A stretch of 64,000 nucleotides of DNA. Origin: Zhenhengia yiwuensis (GTDB lineage: Bacteria; Bacillota; Clostridia; Lachnospirales; Cellulosilyticaceae). The translations under genes and the position numbers were made by a program. The DNA is taken from the NCBI RefSeq assembly GCF_014384995.1, contig NZ_JACRSY010000008.1:1-64000 (forward strand). Direction: 5' to 3'. The notes under the pieces are model-generated. The model searched no databases. It had not been told where the DNA came from and saw only the letters and a program-made list of their open reading frames with translations. This document shows positions 7,576 to 15,148 of the stretch, piece by piece. Each line of letters opens with the position of its first letter. Positions within the stretch are counted from its first letter, which is position 1.

Positions 7576-7839
7576 TTATGCTCCTTTCTTTAATAAAAAC
7601 TCTATAAGACTTCCTTGAGCAAAGTCCTCTAAAACTTCATCTGTAATCCCTAGCACTTCTAAAAGCTTTTGATACTCATGTTGTTTAAACCTAGTAACTT
7701 CGTTCAATTTATTAAACAACGATTGTCTCTTGATTCCTGTACCTACTGATATTTCATCTAAAGTTTTGTTTATGTCTTTCAAAATAATATGTAATGCTTT
7801 TCTCTTTTGAGAAGATAGCTCTATCCATTGAACCTTCAT
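7576..7839 (-). CDS. HTH protein at the head of the early operon
   Basis: An 87-residue protein with an XRE-like region (LDEISVGTGIKRQSLFNKLNEVTRFKQHEYQKLLEVLGI). It is the first gene of the leftward block and is divergent from the plus-strand gene at 7947, with a palindrome in the shared promoter region. A Cro-like role in controlling that divergent pair is plausible inference. Confidence 0.65.
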   Translation of the reverse strand: MKVQWIELSSQKRKALHIILKDINKTLDEISVGTGIKRQSLFNKLNEVTRFKQHEYQKLLEVLGITDEVLEDFAQGSLIEFLLKKGA

Positions 7840-7864
7840 GTTATTCTCCTTTCTTATGTCAATT

Positions 7865-7919
7865 CTTGAATTAATTTTTATACTAATTTAAAATTTACTT
7901 ACCAACTCTGCCAAGTTGG
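7865..7919. promoter_or_regulatory. Divergent promoter region with palindrome
   Basis: On the minus strand TTGGTA, 17 bases, TATAAA form a promoter for the 7839 gene; its -35 box overlaps the palindrome CCAACT-N6-AGTTGG (7902-7919). On the plus strand TTGAAT, 17 bases, TAAAAT could serve the 7947 gene. The overlap of palindrome and -35 suggests a repressor site. Confidence 0.45.
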
Positions 7920-7946
7920 AATATAAAATAAAAGGCGGTGATATAG

Positions 7947-8210
7947 ATGAATAAATTTGAATCTGAACTCTTGTCTATAGCTTATAAAAATTATCTTCAA
8001 ACTGGTTCTACATATGGTAGCTTTCGTATGCGTAATGGAAATGATTTTATGTATTATCACACAGCAGCTAGCTACTTATGTGATAATGAATACTTAGAAG
8101 CACTATCTGACAATATCCTCGAAGATTCTATAAGTATCTTTGATAACTTATTAGAATTTGAGCTGACCGAAAAGGGCTTAGATTATTGCAAATCTAATCT
8201 AAAACTCTAG
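7947..8210 (+). CDS. Small phage protein, opposite to the early operon
   Basis: An 87-residue protein preceded by AAGGCGGTGA. It is the only plus-strand gene inside the leftward early block. The sequence (FESELLSIAYKNYLQ, then a C-terminal FELTEKGLDYC) has the look of small winged-helix proteins of the YjcQ type, but the match is weak. It converges on, and overlaps by 12 bases, the end of the 8199-8408 gene. Confidence 0.5.
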   Translation: MNKFESELLSIAYKNYLQTGSTYGSFRMRNGNDFMYYHTAASYLCDNEYLEALSDNILEDSISIFDNLLEFELTEKGLDYCKSNLKL

Positions 8211-8408
8211 TACAATAGTAGTTTTACCTTCTAAGCAATTGAAATTAGCAGTTTTTAAGTGTTTTTCTAGTTCATATGCTTTTAAACTGCTAATTTCCTC
8301 TATGAATTTTTTACAAAACTCTAGTTTAGCCTCATCCAAACTCTCTGTCTGTTGCATAGACATATATGCATGTTCTACAAAATCGATTTTGACATTTTCA
8401 TTCTCCAT
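8199..8408 (-). CDS. Small acidic phage protein
   Basis: A 69-residue helical product starting MENENVKIDFVEHAY, with a GAGAGGAGC ribosome site. It lies just downstream of the antirepressor gene (14-base gap) and is probably cotranscribed with it. No family recognised. Confidence 0.45.
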   Translation of the reverse strand: MENENVKIDFVEHAYMSMQQTESLDEAKLEFCKKFIEEISSLKAYELEKHLKTANFNCLEGKTTIVLEF

Positions 8409-8422
8409 ATTTATGCTCCTCT

Positions 8423-9304
8423 CTAAGCTACTCCATACTTGATAGCCATTTCTTTTACGACTGCTATGTAGATTTCTTTAAGACGCTTGTCCTCTGCAAT
8501 AACATCAATTTGACTTACTTTATCAACCTTGCTTTTGGAGATACCCTCTCGCCTCATTCTGTCTTGCTTATTAATGACTCGCGTCTTTAGACTCGCACCT
8601 GCTCGTTGTTGAAGTAGGTTGTAAACTTCATCACGTACTTGCTGATAAGCCTCTTTAGTTCCTCCACGCTCTTTGGCTACTTTATTGATAATGTTATTGC
8701 AATCCTTTCGCCAGCTATCATGGTCTAGTAGCATAGCATCTTTGACTATTTCCATTTGCTTAGTTGCTTGTTCTGCTGTTGCCTTTGCTTCAATAGCTAC
8801 TGTTTGAGTTTGCTCTAGCTGTTCCTTCATCATCTTGGATTGTTGCATTTGGTAGATGATGATGTCTTCCATACTCATTGATTGCATCTGTTGTTTTTCT
8901 TCTCTTAAATGAAAATACTCATCCATTAATTGGTCGTGGATATCCCAAGCTAAGTCTGTATCCATAATTTTGATTATCTTTGCATATCCTCTCTCTGATA
9001 GAAGATAGATGTGTTCAGCTTGAGTTATTGCTGATTTCGTATAACCTAACTTCAGTAGAATTTCTAAGGTGCTTGTCTGATAAGCACCTTCTTTTAAGTC
9101 AATAAAATCAATGCTTTCCTTGAATCGCTTAATATTATCCGTGATTCTTGCTCTTACGTTTCTAGTTTCCATACCATGTATTTCAGCTATCATCTTATCT
9201 GTAACTACTTTTTGATTTTCTCCAAATCCACCTAATACTACTGGGATTTCTTTTCCCATAAATTGTTGTGTTCCTTGGACTTTAACTAATGCATTTTTAG
9301 GCAT
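8423..9304 (-). CDS. ORF6N/ORF6C-domain antirepressor
   Basis: A 293-residue phage antirepressor. The N-terminal ORF6N domain (about 15-105) includes VVTDKMIAEIHGMETRNVRARI and the FIDLKEGAYQ segment. A glutamine-rich coiled coil (about 140-190) leads to an ORF6C domain (about 195-290) beginning near LLDHDSWRKDCNNIINKVA. Such proteins counteract the prophage repressor during induction. The gene starts after AAGGAGGT and is the first gene leftward of the lysogeny switch, opposite the repressor gene. Confidence 0.88.
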   Translation of the reverse strand: MPKNALVKVQGTQQFMGKEIPVVLGGFGENQKVVTDKMIAEIHGMETRNVRARITDNIKRFKESIDFIDLKEGAYQTSTLEILLKLGYTKSAITQAEHIYLLSERGYAKIIKIMDTDLAWDIHDQLMDEYFHLREEKQQMQSMSMEDIIIYQMQQSKMMKEQLEQTQTVAIEAKATAEQATKQMEIVKDAMLLDHDSWRKDCNNIINKVAKERGGTKEAYQQVRDEVYNLLQQRAGASLKTRVINKQDRMRREGISKSKVDKVSQIDVIAEDKRLKEIYIAVVKEMAIKYGVA

Positions 9305-9582
9305 AAGTAACCTCCTTAATATGTTCTATTTTTTAGCTAAACATATTGACAGTAGAATATAAACAGTATATTATATACTTAAAAGTAGCGCAAAATATAC
9401 TTTGTAGGTATAGCAAATAAACACACGTTGGGGAACGGATGTACTTTATGGCTATTCCTTTTGTTTACTGCTGTTTATTTTTGTCGTTTTGTTTTGCTTA
9501 AACACAGTATAGTATAATTTACGCTACTAGTCAATACGATTTTGTATATTTTACGATATTTTCAAATCAGGAGGCTAATACT
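9305..9582. promoter_or_regulatory. Prophage 1 lysogeny switch with repeated operators
   Basis: This 278-bp gap separates antirepressor and repressor. Three related sites share the core CGYAAAWTATAC: plus strand 9385-9401 (GTAGCGCAAAATATACT), minus strand 9511-9527 (GTAGCGTAAATTATACT, 15 of 17 identical) and minus strand 9544-9556. The second covers the repressor's -10 box TATAAT at 9513-9518, whose -35 is TTGTTT near 9489. The layout suggests autoregulation by the repressor. Confidence 0.6.
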
Positions 9583-9990
9583 ATGTCTGTAGTTGAACGA
9601 ATTCAAACATTATGTATCCAAAAAGGGTTAACATTAACAGGTTTGGAAAGGGAATTAAATATAGGTAGAGGAATAATCAAAAGGTGGGCATCCAGCTCTC
9701 CTAATATAGATAACATTCAAAAAGTAGCTGACTACTTCCATGTATCAGTTGACTACCTATTAGGAAGAGAGCAAAAACAAGTTGAACTAAATAACCGAGA
9801 TAAAAGAGATATTGCAAAAAAACTAGAAATTATAATGGATGACCTTACTGGCCCTGAAGGTGTTTTAGCATACGGTGGAGATGTATCTGAAGAAGATAAA
9901 GAACTTTATAAAATCGCAATTCAAAACGCTTTAGAGGTTGTAAAGCTTAAAAATAAAGAAAAATACAACCCTCATAAAAATAAAAGATAA
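9583..9990 (+). CDS. CI-like phage repressor (XRE family)
   Basis: A 135-residue protein with an N-terminal XRE helix-turn-helix (LTLTGLERELNIGRGIIKRW, then IDNIQKVADYFHVSVDYLLG, ending near residue 62). The C-terminal half is helical and has no LexA-type peptidase motif, so it would not self-cleave. The neighbouring metallopeptidase is the likely means of inactivation, as in ImmR/ImmA of ICEBs1. The second prophage carries a similar repressor at 50196. Confidence 0.85.
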   Translation: MSVVERIQTLCIQKGLTLTGLERELNIGRGIIKRWASSSPNIDNIQKVADYFHVSVDYLLGREQKQVELNNRDKRDIAKKLEIIMDDLTGPEGVLAYGGDVSEEDKELYKIAIQNALEVVKLKNKEKYNPHKNKR

Positions 9991-10010
9991 GTATTCTAGG
10001 GGGAATTGGT

Positions 10011-10451
10011 TTGCACCAAAGTCGTTACAAAAGATTAATAAAATCATTAACTCAAAACTACACTTTAACGGATTTAGAAAAAATAGCTAGAAGTAAAAAA
10101 ATTATAATATTGTATAGTGACCTTAATAAAGAGGGTGGATTATATAAACTAATAGATAAGAACAAAGTAGTTATTATTAATAATAGATTATCTTATTATC
10201 ACCAGCAGATAGTTTTAGCGCATGAAATCGCTCATGCTATACTTCACCCTCATGAAAGTTCAGCTTTTACTTCTATAGGAATACCTAAAAAAGATTATAA
10301 AGAGAATGAAGCTAATCTATTCGCTTGCAAGTTACTTCAAGCTATAGGATTTTGGGAAAATGAAAATTTATGCATTTATGAAAAAGAACTAACTAAAGCT
10401 GATTTTAAATTTATAGAAACCTATAGAAAATATTGTTGTGAAGGAGAATAA
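10011..10451 (+). CDS. ImmA/IrrE-family metallopeptidase
   Basis: A 146-residue zinc peptidase. The HEIAH motif at residues 71-75 and the downstream ENEANLFACKLL helix (about 98-109) supply the zinc ligands and catalytic Glu. Relatives cleave the cognate XRE repressor to induce the element. A TTG start is used, 7 bases after AGGGGG. Placed between repressor and integrase, as in ICEBs1-type modules. Confidence 0.88.
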   Translation: MHQSRYKRLIKSLTQNYTLTDLEKIARSKKIIILYSDLNKEGGLYKLIDKNKVVIINNRLSYYHQQIVLAHEIAHAILHPHESSAFTSIGIPKKDYKENEANLFACKLLQAIGFWENENLCIYEKELTKADFKFIETYRKYCCEGE

Positions 10452-10453
10452 AA

Positions 10454-10618
10454 ATGTTGTCAAATAATACATCTCTTTTAAGCGAAGAAACAATTAAGAA
10501 ACTTAATGAGTTAGGTATACGCCATATTAATACTGGCAGAGAACCTCTTACAGAAGAAACTGCATTAGAAATAATCGAATTCATCACTAATGATACTTTT
10601 TTTAAGGAGGATAATTAA
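10454..10618 (+). CDS. Small protein upstream of the integrase
   Basis: A 54-residue product (start MLSNNTSLLSEETIKKLNEL) with ribosome site AAGGAGAA, 3 bases after the peptidase gene; its stop touches the integrase ATG. It is acidic and helical. The tight fit between two certain genes supports coding. The function is unknown. Confidence 0.65.
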   Translation: MLSNNTSLLSEETIKKLNELGIRHINTGREPLTEETALEIIEFITNDTFFKEDN

Positions 10619-11794
10619 ATGGCTAAAAGAAATGCTAATGGTGATGGGAGCATATACCAACGTAAAGATGGGCGTTGGTGTGCTGCTGTTACTATAGGAT
10701 ATGATGAAAATGGAAAACAAAAGAAAAAATATATTTATGATAAAGATAGAGAAAAATTACGGGCAAAACTATTAGCATTACAAAATGACATTATCATTAA
10801 TGATGGTTATGTTCGTGATGATGTCATTACCCTGGAACAATGGGGAAAACGATATATGAATGATTTTATAAAAAATACTGTTAGAATAACTACTTTTGAT
10901 TCTTATGATACCATCTGTAGAAATCATATTTACAATGCTGATATAGCACTTATGAAACTTAAAGATATAAAACCCTATCACTTACAACCATATCTTAATG
11001 GTAAATCTTATTTATCTAAAAGCTCTATAAAAAAGATTTATCTCCTCTTAAACATGTTCTTTGATGGTGCAGTAAAAAATGACCTTATTATTAAAAACCC
11101 TCTAACTGCAATTAATATTCCACGCTCAACAAAAGAAACTAAAGAAATTGAAATACTCACATTAGATCAGCAAAAATCTTATATACAATCCACAACCTCT
11201 ACATCTTACAGAGGATTATTATTAACCGCATTATTTACAGGCATGAGATTGGGTGAAATACTAGCATTAACTTGGGATAATGTAGACCTTAAAAATATGC
11301 AAATAAAAATTGACTCCAGTCTTAAAGAAACGAGAATTCACGAAAACGGTAAAACAGAATGGGTAACTATAAAACAACCTCCTAAAACTAAAAGTGGAAA
11401 GCGAACCGTTCCTATCAGCAAAATACTCCTAAAAATATTACTCGATCATAAAAATCACCAAAATGAATTGTCCTTGAAATTTGGAAGAAACGAATTTAAT
11501 AAGAATAATTATGTATTTTGCTCAGATACCGGAACTCCATTAAATGCCCGTAACGCCCAAAGAGCCCACTATCAGACATGCACACGTGCTGAGATACCAC
11601 ATGTAGGCTTTCATGCATTAAGACATACATTTGCTACTAGAATGATAGAAAATGGTGTAGATGTAAAAACAGTACAAGGGTGGATAGGACACTCTTCAAT
11701 ACAAATGACCTATAACATATATGTTCATGTTCAAGAAGAAAGCAAAAAAGCCGCTGCACAAGTGCAAGACGACCTTTTCGCTAATATGTTTTAA
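10619..11794 (+). CDS. int: Tyrosine integrase of prophage 1
   Basis: A 391-residue tyrosine recombinase. An AP2-like arm-binding N-terminus (GSIYQRKDGRWCAAVTIGYD), a core-binding domain (about 65-165) and a catalytic domain with Arg in FTGMRLGEIL, HALRHTFATRM (His-x-x-Arg), a late GHSS, and the nucleophile Tyr in MTYNIYVHV near 370. The gene points at the attachment site 62 bases downstream. It is clearly related to the integrase of prophage 2, which uses the same tRNA. Confidence 0.95.
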   Translation: MAKRNANGDGSIYQRKDGRWCAAVTIGYDENGKQKKKYIYDKDREKLRAKLLALQNDIIINDGYVRDDVITLEQWGKRYMNDFIKNTVRITTFDSYDTICRNHIYNADIALMKLKDIKPYHLQPYLNGKSYLSKSSIKKIYLLLNMFFDGAVKNDLIIKNPLTAINIPRSTKETKEIEILTLDQQKSYIQSTTSTSYRGLLLTALFTGMRLGEILALTWDNVDLKNMQIKIDSSLKETRIHENGKTEWVTIKQPPKTKSGKRTVPISKILLKILLDHKNHQNELSLKFGRNEFNKNNYVFCSDTGTPLNARNAQRAHYQTCTRAEIPHVGFHALRHTFATRMIENGVDVKTVQGWIGHSSIQMTYNIYVHVQEESKKAAAQVQDDLFANMF

Positions 11795-11810
11795 TTTTTT
11801 TTGCCGCTGT

Positions 11811-11840
11811 AGGTGTCAAATAGGTGTCAATCACCTATTT
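11811..11840. repeat. Direct and inverted repeats between int and att
   Basis: AGGTGTCAA occurs twice (11811-11819 and 11822-11830), and AAATAGGTG-N5-CACCTATTT is a perfect inverted repeat (11818-11840). These lie where arm-type integrase sites are expected. The inverted repeat could also end the integrase transcript, though no T-run follows. Confidence 0.5.
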
Positions 11841-11855
11841 AAAACCTTCAAACCT

Positions 11856-11892
11856 ATGAACCGTCTGGGACTCGAACCCAGGACCCTCAGAT
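11856..11892. other. Attachment site between the two prophages
   Basis: 37 bp are identical to 51968-52004, covering the 3' half of tRNA-Lys(CTT) from the discriminator base through the T-arm into the anticodon arm. Identity stops in the anticodon region (AGATAAGAG here, AGATTAAGAG in the tRNA). It is the right end of prophage 1 and the left end of prophage 2; not a functional tRNA. Confidence 0.92.
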
Positions 11893-11960
11893 AAGAGTTT
11901 GTTATTATGTCACTATAAAAACCCTTGATAATACTACATTCTCATTTATAAATATGTGCA

Positions 11961-12010
11961 TTTCGCCCACTTTTCGCCCACCTACATATAAATAATGATT
12001 TTTCGCCCAC
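11961..12010. repeat. Left-arm integrase repeats of prophage 2
   Basis: TTTCGCCCAC occurs at 11961-11970, 11972-11981 and 12001-12010. A 25-bp stretch (11961-11985) is repeated exactly at 51829-51853 near the other end of prophage 2. Multiple short direct repeats at both ends of an integrated element are typical arm-type sites for tyrosine integrases. Confidence 0.7.
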
Positions 12011-12017
12011 TTCCACA

Positions 12018-12051
12018 TAAAAAATAGGAGGTTTTCACCCCCCCTACTTTA
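12018..12051 (-). terminator. Terminator at the left end of prophage 2
   Basis: On the minus strand a G-rich arm (TAGGGGGGG) pairs with CCTCCTA across TGAAAA, followed by TTTTTT. It ends the leftward transcript of the partition genes just before the attachment arms. Confidence 0.6.
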
Positions 12052-12226
12052 ACTTAAATAATATGTATGCATTTAATTCTTTTACATATCCTTCGTATAT
12101 CCCATCGCCTTTATGTACTACATCTTGTATTACATCACCAGTCACAATTGCCAAGTGTATTTCTGCCTTTGATATGCGTTTTGGATATTTAACCACTTCT
12201 ACTTCTGCAAGATTATATTGTAACAT
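12044..12226 (-). CDS. Small phage or plasmid-type protein
   Basis: A 60-residue product (MLQYNLAEVEVVKYPKRISK) with alternating strand character, followed directly by the terminator. It is the leftmost gene of prophage 2. No family recognised; it is in the partition block and could be an accessory. Confidence 0.45.
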   Translation of the reverse strand: MLQYNLAEVEVVKYPKRISKAEIHLAIVTGDVIQDVVHKGDGIYEGYVKELNAYILFKLK

Positions 12227-12239
12227 TTTAAGCCCCCTA

Positions 12240-12746
12240 TTAGTTAAGCTTAAACTTGATTGGGTTATTACTGAATACGTCTAAATTAATGCTTAATGTT
12301 TCGGGATTTGACCCCTCTTGCATTGTAAATGCTATTTGACCTCTTAACTTCCCTTGTGCTGGCACACTACCATCAAGTGAACCTTTTACATCAGCAAAAA
12401 AGTCTACTTCACCTTGATAACCATCATCGCCACTTACTGAATAACTTAGCATTGTACTACTTATAACATCCTCGTTTGTTAGATTTTCAATTAGAATGTC
12501 AAAAATATAAGTGTTTTCTACTCCCTCCATGTTGTTTAGGGTTATTTTATATTTACCATTATCAACCGTATCACCAATAGTTGCATCCTTAATAGTTTCA
12601 ACTACTGGCATTTCTTCAACAACATCTGATTGCTTTTCTTCAATAACCGTTGCTTGTTCCTTAGTTGGTTGAACATCCTCCCCCATAAATGTACCAATTA
12701 TACTAATTGCTACTACTCCTAATACTACTTTTTGCCATGTTTTCAT
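12240..12746 (-). CDS. Membrane-anchored DUF4352-like protein
   Basis: A 168-residue protein. Residues 5-21 form a membrane anchor (WQKVVLGVVAISIIGTF), then a low-complexity Glu-rich linker with VVEEMPVVE, then a domain of about 110 residues whose pattern (DNGKYKITLNNM, TYIFDILIENLT, ending SINLDVFSNNPIKFKLN) fits the extracellular immunoglobulin-like DUF4352 fold. It would face outside. It is not a virion or replication gene, so a lysogenic-conversion or exclusion role is possible; that is inference. It lies downstream of the ParM gene. Confidence 0.6.
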   Translation of the reverse strand: MKTWQKVVLGVVAISIIGTFMGEDVQPTKEQATVIEEKQSDVVEEMPVVETIKDATIGDTVDNGKYKITLNNMEGVENTYIFDILIENLTNEDVISSTMLSYSVSGDDGYQGEVDFFADVKGSLDGSVPAQGKLRGQIAFTMQEGSNPETLSINLDVFSNNPIKFKLN

Positions 12747-12780
12747 TTTCTTTTCCTCCTGTAATTACCTTTTATTTAAT

Positions 12781-13710
12781 CTATAGTCCTAACAAATACC
12801 CGATTGAATTACTGTAATATCTCATATCTGTTGGAATATCAATGTTATTTTTAATCTTACCAGCTACGGCATTAAGGAACTTTTCAGAACCCCCACCCGT
12901 AAACACCTTATCATGCAAGATTGTCTTTCCAAATTTATTTTCAATGTCCTTCATAATGTCTCTGCATACATGAACGGTACTTTTTAAATTGGTCATTAGG
13001 TTGTAGTCACCTTTTTCAGTTCTAATAACTGGCTTATTCCCATTGATTCTTTTATCTATTTCCTCAATGCTTACTTCAACGCCTTGTTGTGCTATTTCAT
13101 CCTGTAAGACCTTGTAAATGTCATATAATGCTATATTGATCGTTGCATACTTATTAATTGTGAACTTCCCATTATATTCAAGTAGTAATACATCAGTTGT
13201 TTTCATACCAATATCAATGAGTAATGTTGTGTTATCCTTATCTATGTAATTAGCTAAAGTTTTAATGCTTGCGTGACCCTCGGCAAATATCTTCACGTTG
13301 GTTAGGTTTACACTAATTGCTTTACCATTAATTGTCCCCTCTAATGTCCCTAACTTTTCTATTTCATCCTTGTATTGCTCTTTCTTAGCCTTGTATATGC
13401 TAATTGGTAAGCCAATGCCTAAATCAATATAATGTGTGCCAGTACCATATACGCTATATACAGACCACAATATTTGATGTTCTAGGTGTTCACGGTTTGT
13501 TTTATCAACATTTGTTAAGGTTATCTGACCAACTCCAAGTGCAAGACTTAAACCGTTGAATGTTACTACATCCCCACTTATTAAGGCTGTATCAAGTGAA
13601 TACACACTATTTGTGTATGCTTTTACAATCTCATTAAATTCATTTAAACCAGCTACGCAAATTGTTCTGTTACCCATATCAATGCCTAGTTTTTTAACTT
13701 TATTACACAT
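12781..13710 (-). CDS. parM: ParM/StbA-like actin-family partition ATPase
   Basis: A 309-residue actin-like ATPase. Phosphate loop 1 is LGIDMGNRTICVAGL (about 8-22), phosphate loop 2 is LLIDIGMKTTDVLLLE (about 163-178), and the adenosine motif is VFTGGGSEKFL (about 271-281). Length and motif order match plasmid ParM/Alp filament proteins that push plasmid copies apart. It starts 3 bases after the ribbon-helix-helix gene, the classical two-gene partition arrangement. Such genes are plasmid traits and unusual in an integrated tailed phage. Confidence 0.85.
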   Translation of the reverse strand: MCNKVKKLGIDMGNRTICVAGLNEFNEIVKAYTNSVYSLDTALISGDVVTFNGLSLALGVGQITLTNVDKTNREHLEHQILWSVYSVYGTGTHYIDLGIGLPISIYKAKKEQYKDEIEKLGTLEGTINGKAISVNLTNVKIFAEGHASIKTLANYIDKDNTTLLIDIGMKTTDVLLLEYNGKFTINKYATINIALYDIYKVLQDEIAQQGVEVSIEEIDKRINGNKPVIRTEKGDYNLMTNLKSTVHVCRDIMKDIENKFGKTILHDKVFTGGGSEKFLNAVAGKIKNNIDIPTDMRYYSNSIGYLLGL

Positions 13711-13712
13711 GA

Positions 13713-13979
13713 TTAAAATTCCTCCACTTCATCTTCACCAAAACTATCAAGGCTTAATGTCTTGTTCTCTTTTATTTCTTGATGTATTTCTACTTGCTGT
13801 ACTCTTGGCTGATAATATATTGGTTCGGGTGCTACTATTTGACCGTTCACACCCTTAATATATAAATCTAGTGCTTTTGCAATCTCACCATTTAAGTTCC
13901 TAAAGTTTGCAACTGCCAATTCTTCCATAGTTTTACGCATTTCAACTGGTATTGAAATACTGAACCTTACCATTTCCAT
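13713..13979 (-). CDS. Ribbon-helix-helix protein, candidate ParR adaptor
   Basis: An 88-residue protein. Residues 1-45 form a ribbon-helix-helix domain (MVRFSISIPVEMRKTMEELAV, then NLNGEIAKALDLYI). Residues 46-88 are a flexible acidic tail ending DEVEEF. DNA-binding RHH plus acidic tail next to an actin-like ATPase is how ParR bridges centromere DNA to ParM filaments. Alternative: a plain operon repressor. Gene order is parR before parM. Confidence 0.72.
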   Translation of the reverse strand: MEMVRFSISIPVEMRKTMEELAVANFRNLNGEIAKALDLYIKGVNGQIVAPEPIYYQPRVQQVEIHQEIKENKTLSLDSFGEDEVEEF

Positions 13980-13989
13980 TCACTCACCC

Positions 13990-14166
13990 CTATAGAACAA
14001 TAAGGATAATGAATGTAAGGATTGTATTTATAATGAACTCTAACCCTGTATATGTGCCATTTTCAAATCCACCACATACACCTATGTAATAAAATACTGT
14101 TAACACTTTTACTATTGCCAATGTGTAATATGCTATTTTAAGAAGCCCAACTTTTAATGCTGTCAT
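13990..14166 (-). CDS. Small two-helix membrane protein in the partition operon
   Basis: A 58-residue product, start 7 bases after AAGGAGG. Two hydrophobic segments (about 6-30 and 43-58), separated by GGFENGTYTG, suggest a hairpin in the membrane. It is the first gene transcribed from the promoter at 14337-14365. No family known; coding support is the ribosome site and the otherwise empty interval. Confidence 0.55.
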   Translation of the reverse strand: MTALKVGLLKIAYYTLAIVKVLTVFYYIGVCGGFENGTYTGLEFIINTILTFIILIVL

Positions 14167-14250
14167 TTTCTAGTCCTCCTTTAGATTGTTTTCCGTTTAA
14201 TTTATATTCATTAGATTAAATTCTATTATTAGCTTAAAAAAATATTCATC

Positions 14251-14287
14251 GTGGCTTGTCCGAGGAATGGACTTGAAAGGATGCCAC
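14251..14287 (-). promoter_or_regulatory. Structured leader of the partition operon
   Basis: GTGGC (14251-14255) pairs with GCCAC (14283-14287), with an internal GTCC/GGAC stem. On the minus strand the structure is followed 7 bases later by ATTTTTTTAAG. It lies in the roughly 170-base leader between promoter and first gene. An attenuator or an antisense-RNA target is possible. The T-run is offset from the stem, so termination is unproven. Confidence 0.4.
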
Positions 14288-14336
14288 ATATATTTGATAG
14301 CCGACTGGCTTGTTTTGATTGGTTCTTACATATATT

Positions 14337-14365
14337 ATAATACATCAATGTCAATACAATGTCAA
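14337..14365 (-). promoter_or_regulatory. Partition operon promoter with repeated box
   Basis: Minus strand: TTGACA (14360-14365), 17 bases, TATTAT (14337-14342). The motif AATGTCAATACA occurs twice here (from 14347 and 14358). The longer box AATGTCAATACATTTTA (14358-14374) is identical to the one over the next promoter at 15038-15054, implying a shared regulator. Confidence 0.7.
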
Positions 14366-14390
14366 TACATTTTAATGATTTATTTTCCAG

Positions 14391-14984
14391 TTACGCAAAT
14401 TTTACTTGATTGCAGTCAGCCCATTCACTTTCCACCTCTTCAAGAAGTCCGTCTAATGCACTAGGTATAGCTTGTTCACTAGAAATAACAGATAATACTG
14501 GCGTTGCATCTTTAGCTGGTGTAATAGATTCTTCCACCACTTCAGCATTTAATAGGCGTTCAACATCTGGAAACATTCTCTTGATTCTTTCAAGGGCATC
14601 TGCACTAAATTTAGATAAATCATGCCCCTTCCACATAATAGGTTCTTTCACTTCTTCTTCTGCAACTGGTACTTCTTCTGCAACTGGTACTTCTTCTACG
14701 ATTGATTCAACTACATTCATTTTAATAGTTCTTGTATTGTAGCCAACAACATCAACTGTAATATATTCATTTTTATGTAGGTTTGTAATGATTTTACTAA
14801 TTCTGTCAGCACTAACGCCAACGAACATTGCGAGATATTTATTAGATGCATAACAACCTTGACCCTTATCAAGTGCTTTAATCATAGATAGGACAAATTT
14901 TTCTTGTAGTGACAAATTTTCATCATTTAGTATTTCCATTGGTATCCATAACCCATCCATTTGTTTTTGTTCGTTGTTCATCAT
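14391..14984 (-). CDS. Winged-helix protein, candidate replication initiator
   Basis: A 197-residue protein. Residues 10-80 form a winged-helix domain like those of plasmid and phage replication proteins (MDGLWIPMEILNDENLSLQE, then SNKYLAMFVGVSADRISKII). A repeat of VEEVPVAEEVPVAEEE follows (about 94-109), then an acidic tail. It lies between the partition operon and the iteron region, where a Rep gene is expected. It lacks a full RepA_N signature, so a transcription factor of the same fold is an alternative. Confidence 0.6.
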   Translation of the reverse strand: MMNNEQKQMDGLWIPMEILNDENLSLQEKFVLSMIKALDKGQGCYASNKYLAMFVGVSADRISKIITNLHKNEYITVDVVGYNTRTIKMNVVESIVEEVPVAEEVPVAEEEVKEPIMWKGHDLSKFSADALERIKRMFPDVERLLNAEVVEESITPAKDATPVLSVISSEQAIPSALDGLLEEVESEWADCNQVKFA

Positions 14985-15016
14985 GTGCTGATTCCTTTCT
15001 AGTAATTTATGTTTTA

Positions 15017-15045
15017 ATAATACAATAACGTCATTGTAATGTCAA
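15017..15045 (-). promoter_or_regulatory. Promoter of the candidate rep gene
   Basis: Minus strand: TTGACA (15040-15045), 17 bases, TATTAT (15017-15022), with the 17-bp box AATGTCAATACATTTTA (15038-15054) covering the -35, exactly as at the partition promoter. Confidence 0.7.
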
Positions 15046-15076
15046 TACATTTTATTTACGTTTCCAATTCATTTCA

Positions 15077-15105
15077 TTGTACCCATACACGAAATATGAT
15101 ATAAT
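15077..15105 (+). promoter_or_regulatory. Promoter of the RHH gene
   Basis: TTGTAC (15077-15082), 17 bases, TATAAT (15100-15105), about 44 bases upstream of the small ribbon-helix-helix gene and divergent from the rep promoter. Confidence 0.65.
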
Positions 15106-15148
15106 AGAGTAAACAGAATAAAAACCAATATGAGGTGTTAAGTACATT

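Noticed and set aside
10011..10451. Toxin-antitoxin (RES/ImmA) reading of repressor plus peptidase
   Set aside because: The order repressor, HEIAH peptidase, integrase fits the ImmR/ImmA induction module.
11857..11892. A second functional tRNA-Lys
   Set aside because: Only the 3' half matches; the 5' acceptor and D-arm are missing, as expected of an attachment-site copy.
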